64,000 nucleotides of DNA from an uncultured Amylibacter sp. (GTDB lineage Bacteria > Pseudomonadota > Alphaproteobacteria > Rhodobacterales > Rhodobacteraceae). How positions within the stretch are numbered: the stretch's first letter is position 1; the number at the start of each line of letters is the position of its first letter. The notes below the pieces were generated by a model. That model had not been told where the DNA came from. It searched no databases and saw nothing but the letters and a program-made list of their open reading frames with translations. This document shows positions 28,819 to 37,029 of the stretch, piece after piece. The translations under genes were made by a program, and so were the position numbers. The DNA is taken from positions 1 to 64,000 of the forward strand of contig CAJJAY010000016.1 in the NCBI GenBank assembly GCA_905182285.1, in the 5' to 3' direction.

Positions 28819-29619
28819 ATGAAGAAAATTGATTTAGGTCACTTGAATGGTGATATTTTAATATTTGGTGGAGTATATTCTAATTTACACGCTCTTGAAG
28901 CATTTATCAATTATACAATAAATTTAGGTATTTCTGCAAAAAATGTTATTTGTACAGGAGATATAGTAGCATATTGTGCTTATGCTGAGGATAGTGTGAA
29001 ATTAATCCGTGAGTTTGGTTGTCATGTATTGGCTGGTAATTGTGAGCGCCAACTTGCTATTAAATCTGATGATTGTGGGTGTGGATTTGAGGAGGGCTCA
29101 ATGTGTTCATTACTTTCTAAATCATGGTATGCTCACGCAAGATCGCAAATATCAAATTCTTCCATAGATTGGATGTCTGACCTACCTGAGAGAATAATAT
29201 TTGAAAATAATGGGTCAAGATATGGAGTTATCCATGGTGGTGCATCAGACATTTCTAAATTTGTATGGCCCACTGATGCTGAAAAGGTTTTGGAAGATGA
29301 ATTTAATCTATTACAAAAGCAAATTGGTTATGTTGATTGTGTTATTGCAGGACATACAGGTATTCCTATGAAAAGAGATTTCAATAAAAAGAAATGGTTG
29401 AATCCAGGTGCAATTGGATTACCTGCGAATGATGGTGATATTGATACAAACTTTTTAACAATAAATAAAAAAATGATAATAAACAATAAGTTGGAGTATG
29501 ATATTAATTCTGCTTATCAAGCCATGCAAGCAACATCACTTATTCAAGGTTATCACTCTACTTTGAAAACTGGCTATTGGCCAAGTCAGGAGACATTGCC
29601 TCTTAGCATGAGGGTTTAA
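28819..29619 (+). CDS. Metallophosphoesterase family protein (atypical first motif)
   Basis: A 266-residue calcineurin-like phosphoesterase. The metal-binding motifs TGDIVAYC, AGNCER, VIHGGA and AGHTGIPM are present, but the usual N-terminal GDxHG is replaced by FGGVYSNLHALEAF, so one metal site is changed. Substrate is unknown; relatives act on phosphodiesters or diadenosine polyphosphates. I start at the ATG 28819; a TTG four codons upstream is possible. Its 3' end overlaps convergent xerD by 4 nt. Confidence 0.82.
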   Translation: MKKIDLGHLNGDILIFGGVYSNLHALEAFINYTINLGISAKNVICTGDIVAYCAYAEDSVKLIREFGCHVLAGNCERQLAIKSDDCGCGFEEGSMCSLLSKSWYAHARSQISNSSIDWMSDLPERIIFENNGSRYGVIHGGASDISKFVWPTDAEKVLEDEFNLLQKQIGYVDCVIAGHTGIPMKRDFNKKKWLNPGAIGLPANDGDIDTNFLTINKKMIINNKLEYDINSAYQAMQATSLIQGYHSTLKTGYWPSQETLPLSMRV

Positions 29620-30542
29620 TGTGCTAAAGGGTGATGCTTGAATACTAACGATTTTATTTTTTCATCTAGAACATGTGTATAAATTTCGGTTGTAGCAACA
29701 TCGGCATGGCCTAATAGCATTTGAATAACTCTTAGATCTGCACCATTTGCTAATAAATGTGAAGCAAAAGCATGCCTTAATGTATGGGGTGATACTTTGC
29801 TTGGTGATATTCCAGCTTTGACGCATAGCTCTTTAATGAAAACATAAAACCTTACTCTAGTAAGGTGACCTAATTTTGAGCTAGATGGAAATAAAAATTT
29901 AGATGTTTGTAATCCTTTTTTATTATTTATTTCTTGTTTTATATTCCAATCTACCAAATAGGCGGCAATTGCCATTTTTGATGGTGTTGATAGAGGGACT
30001 AGCCGTTCTTTCCCACCTTTTCCTTTTATTAAAAGCATTTCGGGGTCACCGCGTACCGATGCTACTGGTAATGATACAAGTTCTGAGACTCTCATTCCAG
30101 TTGCGTATAAAACATGCATTAAACAACTATTCCGCCTCTTATCGCTTTGTGATCGGCCAATTTGAGACGATACGTATAATAGTTTATCAATTTCACTTTC
30201 AGAAAGATTAGTCGGTAGTTTACGTTTAGATTTTGGGCCTTTTATGTCGGTAGAAGGATTTTCTTTTATCAAAGATTCGTCATATCCATATCTATAAATT
30301 TGTTTTATTGCAGATAAATGCCTAGCTCTGGTAGCTTCAGACATACCGCTTTTATCTAAACTGATAATATAAGTTTCGATGTCTTTTCTGTTTGCTTTTA
30401 ATAAATTTATTCTTTTTTTTGATAGAAAGTACACAAACGCTTCTAAATCTCTACGATAAGCTAGTAGAGTATTATGTGACGCATTTCTTTCAGCATGAAT
30501 AGTTTCTAAGAAATTTTCTATTAATTTATTGTTATTATTCAT
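29616..30542 (-). CDS. xerD: Site-specific tyrosine recombinase XerD
   Basis: Acts with XerC at dif to resolve chromosome dimers. 308 residues: SAM-like N-terminal DNA-binding domain (~5-90) and catalytic domain with Arg151, Lys175, His253, Arg256, His279 and nucleophile Tyr288, each offset by a constant 3 or 9 residues from the E. coli XerD positions. The segment KRKLPTNLSESEIDKLL is XerD-like. It is not a phage integrase: no attachment repeats or accessory genes surround it. It is downstream of a tiny membrane protein gene and convergent with the phosphoesterase. Confidence 0.93.
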   Translation of the reverse strand: MNNNNKLIENFLETIHAERNASHNTLLAYRRDLEAFVYFLSKKRINLLKANRKDIETYIISLDKSGMSEATRARHLSAIKQIYRYGYDESLIKENPSTDIKGPKSKRKLPTNLSESEIDKLLYVSSQIGRSQSDKRRNSCLMHVLYATGMRVSELVSLPVASVRGDPEMLLIKGKGGKERLVPLSTPSKMAIAAYLVDWNIKQEINNKKGLQTSKFLFPSSSKLGHLTRVRFYVFIKELCVKAGISPSKVSPHTLRHAFASHLLANGADLRVIQMLLGHADVATTEIYTHVLDEKIKSLVFKHHPLAH

Positions 30543-30560
30543 TTTATTAATAGGATGTAT

Positions 30561-30698
30561 TTAAACATTATCAGGCATTTGAATTTTTTCTGTAATAATT
30601 TCTTGTGGTGCAGATAAATCACCAAAGAAAGAATATCCGATTAATAATATTATTATCAAAATTAAAAGGTAAAAAAAATATTTAAAAAGTTTACCCAT
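30561..30698 (-). CDS. Small single-pass membrane protein (45 aa), unknown function
   Basis: A short ORF of 45 codons starting MGKLFKYFFYLLILIIILL, a single hydrophobic helix, then the motif GYSFFGDLSAPQ and a short hydrophilic tail. The ATG at 30698 follows AAAGAAAG. A longer frame (start 30809) would add 37 unconvincing residues. It lies 18 bp upstream of xerD on the same strand, likely cotranscribed. The pattern Lys-rich start, one helix, G(Y)xxxGDL appears in short proteins beside xerD in related alphaproteobacteria as far as I recall, but I cannot search. Function unknown. Confidence 0.6.
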   Translation of the reverse strand: MGKLFKYFFYLLILIIILLIGYSFFGDLSAPQEIITEKIQMPDNV

Positions 30699-30834
30699 TT
30701 TATTGCTTTCTTTATTTAGCGTAATCATTTTGCTACAATTTAATACAATATTATCATAGGTAATAGAAATTGAAATGGTTTTTAGTATACTTGCAATAAA
30801 GATAAGCAATCTTAAGCCGAAAATAGGATTCTAG

Positions 30835-31395
30835 ATGGAATATAGTCTATCAAAAACAATAGTATTAGTAGGTCTTATGGGTGCTGGTAAAACTGCAATT
30901 GGAACAATTATTGCTGATCAATTGGGAGTTGATTTTATTGATTCTGATGAAGAAATTTCACGTGCGGCAAATATGTCTATTCCAGAAATATTTGATCGAG
31001 ATGGTGAAGATTTTTTCAGATTAAAAGAAACTCAAATAATTGGAAGATTATTAGAATCTAAGCCTCATATTTTATCAACTGGAGGTGGGGCATTCATGTC
31101 CAAAGCAAATAGACAAATGATATCTGACAATGGTGTATCAGTATGGCTTGATGCTGACTTAGAAACTCTTTGGGATAGAGTAAAAGAAAAGAAATCAAGA
31201 CCATTATTGATGGTCCAAAATCCTAAAGAAGCATTAAAAAAACTATACACTTCTCGCAAGCCTCAATATGAAAAGGCAAATATCAGAGTTAAAGCTCTTC
31301 CAAATCAAACAAAAGAAGTAATGGTAGAGAGAGTTATAAACAAATTATTGAGCAATGCAGTATCAGGATTGTTGAAAGTAGAAAAAAATGCGTGA
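30835..31395 (+). CDS. aroK: Shikimate kinase
   Basis: Phosphorylates shikimate in the aromatic amino acid pathway. 186 residues with P-loop GLMGAGKTAIG near the N-terminus, the shikimate-binding DSDEEIS and GGGAFM motifs and the adenine-loop RPLL. ATG follows AGGA. It overlaps aroB by 8 nt, the standard aroK-aroB pairing, and is divergent from the 45-aa gene and xerD. Confidence 0.96.
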   Translation: MEYSLSKTIVLVGLMGAGKTAIGTIIADQLGVDFIDSDEEISRAANMSIPEIFDRDGEDFFRLKETQIIGRLLESKPHILSTGGGAFMSKANRQMISDNGVSVWLDADLETLWDRVKEKKSRPLLMVQNPKEALKKLYTSRKPQYEKANIRVKALPNQTKEVMVERVINKLLSNAVSGLLKVEKNA

Positions 31396-32494
31396 TAAAA
31401 TTGACGTTAATTTAGGTGATCGATCATATACTATTCACATTGGAACTGATTTGTTGAAAAGCTCTGGAGAGTTTATTTACCCAATTTTGAATAGAAAAAA
31501 AATTGCGATTGTTACGGATGAGAACGTTGCTTCACTTCATCTAAGTAAACTTAAGAAGTGTTTAATGGAAATGAATATTGAAGTTTCTGTGTTAATCCTC
31601 CCAGCAGGAGAAAGTACTAAATCTTGGCAATATATAGAAAAAACTGTTGAATGGTTACTTAGTCAGCACGTTGAAAGAGACGATGTCATTATTGCTTTTG
31701 GGGGTGGTGTTATCGGTGATCTTGTCGGATTTGCTGCATCGATTTTACGAAGAGGTGTTCGCTTTGTTCAGATACCAACAAGTTTATTAGCTCAAGTAGA
31801 CAGTTCAGTGGGCGGAAAAACTGGTATAAATTCGTCTCATGGGAAAAATTTGATTGGAGCGTTTTACCAGCCCCAAATGGTATTAGCAGATATTAGCCTC
31901 CTGAATACTTTGACATCACGAGATTTTTTAGCTGGTTATGGAGAAGTCATGAAGTATGGGCTTCTGGGAGATTATGATTTTTTTGTTTGGTTGGAAGAAA
32001 ATGCATTAGAAATGGCAAATGGAGACGTTGAAAAGCGAATATATGCAGTTAAACGCTCTTGTGAAATGAAAGCTAATATAGTTGCTCAAGACGAAAAAGA
32101 AAAAGGGCAAAGGGCTTTGTTAAATCTTGGGCATACATTTTGTCACGCATTAGAAACTGCTACTGGCCTATCTGATCGCTTATTGCATGGTGAAGGGGTT
32201 GGTATTGGTTGTGCTTTAGCATTTGAGACATCTATGAGATTGGGATTATGCTCTCAGGAAGCACCAAGTAGAGTTCGCGCCCATTTGAAAAAAATGGGAA
32301 TGAAGGTAAGCTTATCTGATATTCCAGGTTCTTTACCAAACCCTGAAGATTTAATTAGTTTGATGAAACAAGATAAAAAAGCTGTTGATGGTAAAATATC
32401 ATTCATTATGGCAAGGGATATAGGTAAAGCATTTATCTTACCCCAAATAGATCTTGATTTAGTTAAAAATGTTTTAAGTGATAATTTAATTTAA
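31388..32494 (+). CDS. aroB: 3-dehydroquinate synthase
   Basis: Second shikimate-pathway step: DAHP to 3-dehydroquinate, NAD and metal dependent. 368 residues with the NAD-binding GGGVIGDLVGFAAS, substrate residues QIPTSLLAQVDSSVGGKT and GKNLIGAF, and metal ligands in GEVMKYGL and LNLGHTFCHALE and H(G)EGV. It overlaps the upstream aroK and its 3' end overlaps the convergent thioredoxin-like gene by 9 nt. Confidence 0.96.
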   Translation: MRDKIDVNLGDRSYTIHIGTDLLKSSGEFIYPILNRKKIAIVTDENVASLHLSKLKKCLMEMNIEVSVLILPAGESTKSWQYIEKTVEWLLSQHVERDDVIIAFGGGVIGDLVGFAASILRRGVRFVQIPTSLLAQVDSSVGGKTGINSSHGKNLIGAFYQPQMVLADISLLNTLTSRDFLAGYGEVMKYGLLGDYDFFVWLEENALEMANGDVEKRIYAVKRSCEMKANIVAQDEKEKGQRALLNLGHTFCHALETATGLSDRLLHGEGVGIGCALAFETSMRLGLCSQEAPSRVRAHLKKMGMKVSLSDIPGSLPNPEDLISLMKQDKKAVDGKISFIMARDIGKAFILPQIDLDLVKNVLSDNLI

Positions 32495-33124
32495 AAGTTT
32501 TTTTAATTCTATTAATAAAACGTTTCTATTATAACCTCTGTACCAATTCTCTCCACCACGTTTTTTTTCTAAAGTTTCTAAATCATGCGTGCTTGGCATA
32601 TCTTTTAAAAATTGCCCATTTTTATCAATTGTATAGATAAAGGGGATTGAATCTTTAATGTGCTTAGAGCCACCCGTTTCAAATAAAACATCATATCCAT
32701 CAAAAGAATGTTGAGCTTCAATATTTGCAATTACAAAGTTTTTGGTAGCAAAAACGTTTAGTTCTTTCGCTTGAATTATTTCAGTATTTGATGGATTTTC
32801 ATCTAGACTGTACCCTTGTTGCCCTTCTAATTTATAATTAAATTTTCCATAATTTCCTTTTATGTGCTCTTTGAATACATGACACCAGATACACCATTCT
32901 GCGCCGTAAACTATCAAAACAGTTTTATCATTTTTGTTGGCTTCTCGAAGTGCTTTATTTAAAACCTCTTTTTGGAGGCCGCATTCATCGTATGATAACG
33001 CTCTCCCTGCAAAGCAATCTTTATTTATTAGTTTTGGATATATGGATATTTTTTCATCAGCAATCAAAGGTGTGGTGAATATCATTAAGAATACAGTGAT
33101 TACGTATTTATTTAAGATGAACAA
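32486..33124 (-). CDS. Exported thioredoxin-like protein
   Basis: A 212-residue protein with a probable signal peptide or anchor (residues 1-22, MFILNKYVITVFLMIF...) and a thioredoxin fold with the active-site pair Cys78-x-x-Cys81 in GAEWCIWCHVF, resembling the DUF255/SoxW-type thioredoxins. Two more cysteines lie before it (Cys37, Cys48). Expected to act in the periplasm on disulfides or a protein substrate. Its start overlaps the 3' end of the radical SAM gene by 13 nt, so the two are translated as a pair. Specific role unknown. Confidence 0.78.
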   Translation of the reverse strand: MFILNKYVITVFLMIFTTPLIADEKISIYPKLINKDCFAGRALSYDECGLQKEVLNKALREANKNDKTVLIVYGAEWCIWCHVFKEHIKGNYGKFNYKLEGQQGYSLDENPSNTEIIQAKELNVFATKNFVIANIEAQHSFDGYDVLFETGGSKHIKDSIPFIYTIDKNGQFLKDMPSTHDLETLEKKRGGENWYRGYNRNVLLIELKKLLN

Positions 33125-34080
33125 CTAGCACCGCCTAAAACACAAAATTTTGCACAATGAGGATGGTTTAGTTTTACAGATTTTTCTGCTTCTTTTAAAG
33201 TATTCCCCATTTCGAATTCTTTAGAATAAGGTAATAAGGTGCAGGCTACGACACAAGGTTTTTTTGCACCTTTTCTTTTTACAACCATTCTTGAAGATGC
33301 ACACATTACTTCTTCAGGAGACTTATTAAGTATGCCCCAACATTCTGTAGTTATTTCTGGGACATCAATTTTTTCATCCATTTCAGGAAACAGTATAGTT
33401 TCATTTGGATCATTAGCATCAATTTTAAAGTTATTTTTTTTAAAAAGCTCATGATATCCAAGCCTACTATTTTTATCACTATCTCCCCAAACAGTTCTCC
33501 CAGCGATAGCCATACTAAAGCCGTGATCACGAAGCCATTTCATACCGCTTATTGTAATATCATAGCTACCTTTACCTCTCTCAGTATCGTGAAAAATTGC
33601 TTTGAAGTGATCTAATGATATTCTTATAGTTAATTTTTCATTATATTGTTTAAGTAATTCCAATAAACCTTTTTGAACAGATTTTCGCATCATGGGTAAC
33701 ATAGCATTTGTTAATATTAATACTTTATAATTTTGTTCCAAACATCTACGAGCTATTTCGATCATATTTGGATTAAGAAATGGTTCACCACCTGTAAATG
33801 CTATTTCAGTAGTTGCCCATTTTCTTTCTACTATTTGATCTAAAAAATCACTTACCTCGTCAGGTGAAATATACACTAAATTATCATTTTTGGGGGAACT
33901 CTCTATATAACAATTAACACATTCTATATTACATAGAGTTCCAGTGTTAAACCAAAGTGTTTTAGCCTTAATTAATGGAACTGAAGCTCGTTTATCACCA
34001 TTTGCTGTAATATCAGGATCTTTAAATTTTTGAAGCATTTTTATAAGTCTAATGTCCTTTATTTGTGTTTTCAGCTGCAT
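33112..34080 (-). CDS. Radical SAM protein with Cys-rich C-terminus
   Basis: A 322-residue radical SAM protein. The 4Fe-4S motif is Cys50-x3-Cys54-x2-Cys57 (CNIECVNC), followed by FTGGEPFLNPNM for SAM binding. The C-terminal ~90 residues hold seven cysteines, ending HPHCAKFCVLGGASCSS (Cys309, 313, 320), suggesting an auxiliary Fe-S cluster like SPASM/twitch proteins that modify peptides or RNA. The ATG at 34080 is assumed; an ATG 14 codons in (34038) may be the true start, since neither has a good ribosome site. It overlaps a thioredoxin-like exported protein. Substrate unknown. Confidence 0.82.
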   Translation of the reverse strand: MQLKTQIKDIRLIKMLQKFKDPDITANGDKRASVPLIKAKTLWFNTGTLCNIECVNCYIESSPKNDNLVYISPDEVSDFLDQIVERKWATTEIAFTGGEPFLNPNMIEIARRCLEQNYKVLILTNAMLPMMRKSVQKGLLELLKQYNEKLTIRISLDHFKAIFHDTERGKGSYDITISGMKWLRDHGFSMAIAGRTVWGDSDKNSRLGYHELFKKNNFKIDANDPNETILFPEMDEKIDVPEITTECWGILNKSPEEVMCASSRMVVKRKGAKKPCVVACTLLPYSKEFEMGNTLKEAEKSVKLNHPHCAKFCVLGGASCSS

Positions 34081-34291
34081 TAATTATTGCACGTGAAATC
34101 TTATCATAAAATACAAATTCCTTTATAGAAATGAATAAACGTTGCAGATGAGCTTAATATTATTTTGTTTAGATTTAGATTTAAATTAATGAATTGCAAT
34201 ATTTTTAAAAGTAGGTTGAATATAATAAGCTGCTCAGTACATATGGCTTAAATATATATATTATAATAGTCGCCTTTTTTAGGAGCGTAAA

Positions 34292-34975
34292 ATGACAAAG
34301 TTAATAAAATTTAATACTATTGATGAGTTGATGAAATCTCTTTCCAATCAAGTTGCAAATGATTTGAAAGATGCGATTAATAAAAATAAGATTGTCACTT
34401 TATCTGTTCCTGGCGGAACTACGCCAGCTCCTTTTTTTGATTATCTTTGTGAGGAAGATCTAGATTGGTCAATGGTAAATATTCTATTAAGCGATGAAAG
34501 ATATTTGTCTGAGAGCAATAGTAGATCCAACACTGGTTTAATAAAAAAACATCTAATTCAGAAAAAAGCATCTAAGGCTAAATTTATAAGTTTTTACAAT
34601 GAAAATATGACTGAGAATGAATTTGTAAATGAAAATGAATTTTTTATGCATGACTTATTGCCAATTAATATATCTATCTTGGGTATGGGAGAGGATATGC
34701 ATACGGCTAGCCTATTTCCTGATAGTAATGAACTAAATGATGCACTCAAGTCCAATAAGTCACTTCATGTAGTAAGGCCAAGATCACAGCCAGAAGCGCG
34801 GATAAGCTTATCTGGCAAAGCATTAGCTAGTGCTGATAAAACCTACATTTTAATATTAGGACAACAGAAATTAAAAGCATACGATAAAGCATGTTTAGAA
34901 AAATCAGAAAATAATGCTCCAATTAGAGTGGCTTTTGGTGATAATACAAAAGTATATTGGGCAGATAAAATATAA
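34292..34975 (+). CDS. pgl: 6-phosphogluconolactonase
   Basis: Hydrolyses 6-phosphogluconolactone in the oxidative pentose phosphate or Entner-Doudoroff route. 227 residues with SVPGGTTPAPFFDYL, the LSDERYL motif (residue ~70), SRSNTGLIKKHL and LGMGEDMHTASLFP, all family hallmarks. zwf and edd, its usual neighbours, are not in the window. ATG follows TAGGAG. It is convergent with the ASKHA gene, 4 bp apart. Confidence 0.94.
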   Translation: MTKLIKFNTIDELMKSLSNQVANDLKDAINKNKIVTLSVPGGTTPAPFFDYLCEEDLDWSMVNILLSDERYLSESNSRSNTGLIKKHLIQKKASKAKFISFYNENMTENEFVNENEFFMHDLLPINISILGMGEDMHTASLFPDSNELNDALKSNKSLHVVRPRSQPEARISLSGKALASADKTYILILGQQKLKAYDKACLEKSENNAPIRVAFGDNTKVYWADKI

Positions 34976-34979
34976 ATTC

Positions 34980-37022
34980 TCATCTACGCCTTCTGCGCCG
35001 GCCACCTTCTTTTGAACCACCTAAATTGAAATTTAATGCAGGTAAATTTATATGAGTTTCAAGAATTGGAAACTTTTCAACTGAATTTGGTATGGCGGAA
35101 GCATTGACAAAATGTTCTTGAAACCTTGGCTCTATAGCGGTTTCTATTTTATGAATGTCTTTAACTATATTCTCTATATCTGCACGCGCTGATTGATTAA
35201 GTAGTGCTATACGAGCTCCAGTCCCCGCTGCATTACCGGCAGACGTAACATTTGTTAATACGCAATCGGGTATCATCCCTAAAGTCATAGCATGTTTTGG
35301 GCTGATATGGGCGCCAAATGCACCAGCTAATACAATACGGTCAACACTATCTACTTCAAATTTATCCATTAATAAACGAGCACCTGAATATAGCGCTGCC
35401 TTTGCCATTTGAATCTCTCGGATATCTCTATTTGTAATAGTAATCTTTGGTCCATTTGAAGAACTACCATCGAATACCAAGTATGAGAATGTTCGGCCAT
35501 CTTGGAAACATCTTTGTGTTCCAGTTTGCTCGGGACTCCCAATAAGTCCTGGCCCATCAACAATACCGGCCATTCGCATTTCTGCAACCATTTCAATAAT
35601 ACCTGAGCCACATATTCCAGTAATCCCACTTGATTTAATGGCATCATCAAATTCAATTTCATCTGACCAATAATCAGAGCCAATAACTTTAAATCTTGGA
35701 TCTTTTGTAATTGGATCTATTTCAACATGCTCGATCGCTCCTGGTGCAGCTCTTTGGCCACTCGATATTTGCGCGCCTTCAAAAGCTGGACCAGTAGGGG
35801 ATGAGCATGCTAATACTTTATTTTTGTTGCCCAAGAGAATTTCAGCGTTTGTTCCAACATCCACAATAAGAACAAGATCTTCCGATGTATTGGGGCTTTC
35901 AGATAGTGCTACAGCCGCAGCATCTGCACCAACATGGCCAGCAATACATGGTAAAAGATATACTTTTGAAGCGGGATGCATTTCGGTTAAGCCAAGATTT
36001 GAAGAATTAGTTGCAACTGCATTAGAAGTAGCTAAGGCAAAGGGAGCCTGGCCTAATTCAAAGGGATCAATACCTAAAAACAAATGATGCATTACAGGAT
36101 TACATACGAATACAGCATCCATTATTAAATTTGAGTTGATCTTTGCTTCTTTAGCGACTTCAGAAAATAAGTCGTTCATTCCTGCTCTAACAGCAGATGT
36201 CATTTCTTGATCACCCTCAGCATTCATCATGGAATAACTTACCCGAGACATTAAATCTTCACCAAACCTGATTTGTGGATTCATGGAGCCTGATGATGCA
36301 ATAACTTCTCCTGTTTGAAGGTCACAAAGATGCGCTGCAATAGTCGTTGAACCTAGGTCAACGGCCATTCCATAAATTGATCCCTCGTAATAACCAGGCC
36401 ATATTTCGACGATGTTTGATTTATTAGATTTTTTGTCAGTATAAACTGCACAAGTTACTTTCCAATTACCTTTTCTAAGTGCTTTTTGGATTTTGCTCAA
36501 AATTGAAAAATCAGCTTCTAAATTTGATAAATCCCACTCTGTAATTAAAGCTTCATTTAACCTTTCCAAATCTCCTGAAGGGTTATGCATGTCAGGTTGT
36601 TCTACTTCTACGTAAAATAATCTTGTTGTTGGGTTAATAAGAATATCTCGTGCTTCAGCTCTTTTGCGAACTACTTGTTTGTGTACTTGGCTTTCAGGTG
36701 GTACATCAATTACTATATTTCCTTGAACAGTAGCTTGGCAACCTAAACGTCTACCATCAATCATTCCACGTTTTGATTTGTATCTTTCTTCAACTGAGTT
36801 CCAATCACTAATAGCATTTTCTTCTACAGTAACTCCATGTTTTGAAAATTCACCAAAAGATGGCGTGATTTGACACCTGGAACATATTCCTCGACCACCA
36901 CATACGCTATCGAGATCAACACCTAACTGGCGTGCTGCATTTAATATAGGCGTTCCAATAGGAAAAGTGCCTCGTTTTCCTGAGGGAGTAAATATTACTA
37001 ATGGGTTATCTTGATTTTTCAT
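34980..37022 (-). CDS. Ferredoxin/ASKHA-domain corrinoid activation protein (RamA-like, DUF4445)
   Basis: A 680-residue protein that reactivates oxidised cobalamin proteins by ATP-driven reduction. Residues ~8-110 are a 2Fe-2S ferredoxin with Cys41, 47, 50 and 95; the rest is an ASKHA actin-like ATPase with VDLGSTTIAAHL (~222), VDVGTNAEILLG (~397) and a glycine-rich FGAHISPKHAM near the C-terminus. It is the last of a four-gene operon (7 bp from the methyl-THF methyltransferase). A RamA-like protein of this kind supports split methionine synthases in roseobacters. Oddity: the C-terminus ends in GG plus six arginines. Confidence 0.9.
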   Translation of the reverse strand: MKNQDNPLVIFTPSGKRGTFPIGTPILNAARQLGVDLDSVCGGRGICSRCQITPSFGEFSKHGVTVEENAISDWNSVEERYKSKRGMIDGRRLGCQATVQGNIVIDVPPESQVHKQVVRKRAEARDILINPTTRLFYVEVEQPDMHNPSGDLERLNEALITEWDLSNLEADFSILSKIQKALRKGNWKVTCAVYTDKKSNKSNIVEIWPGYYEGSIYGMAVDLGSTTIAAHLCDLQTGEVIASSGSMNPQIRFGEDLMSRVSYSMMNAEGDQEMTSAVRAGMNDLFSEVAKEAKINSNLIMDAVFVCNPVMHHLFLGIDPFELGQAPFALATSNAVATNSSNLGLTEMHPASKVYLLPCIAGHVGADAAAVALSESPNTSEDLVLIVDVGTNAEILLGNKNKVLACSSPTGPAFEGAQISSGQRAAPGAIEHVEIDPITKDPRFKVIGSDYWSDEIEFDDAIKSSGITGICGSGIIEMVAEMRMAGIVDGPGLIGSPEQTGTQRCFQDGRTFSYLVFDGSSSNGPKITITNRDIREIQMAKAALYSGARLLMDKFEVDSVDRIVLAGAFGAHISPKHAMTLGMIPDCVLTNVTSAGNAAGTGARIALLNQSARADIENIVKDIHKIETAIEPRFQEHFVNASAIPNSVEKFPILETHINLPALNFNLGGSKEGGRRRRRR

Positions 37023-37029
37023 TTAAATT

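Noticed and set aside
29616-30542. Phage or island integrase
   Set aside because: XerD-type spacing of all catalytic residues, housekeeping neighbours, no attachment repeats or tRNA fragment beside it.
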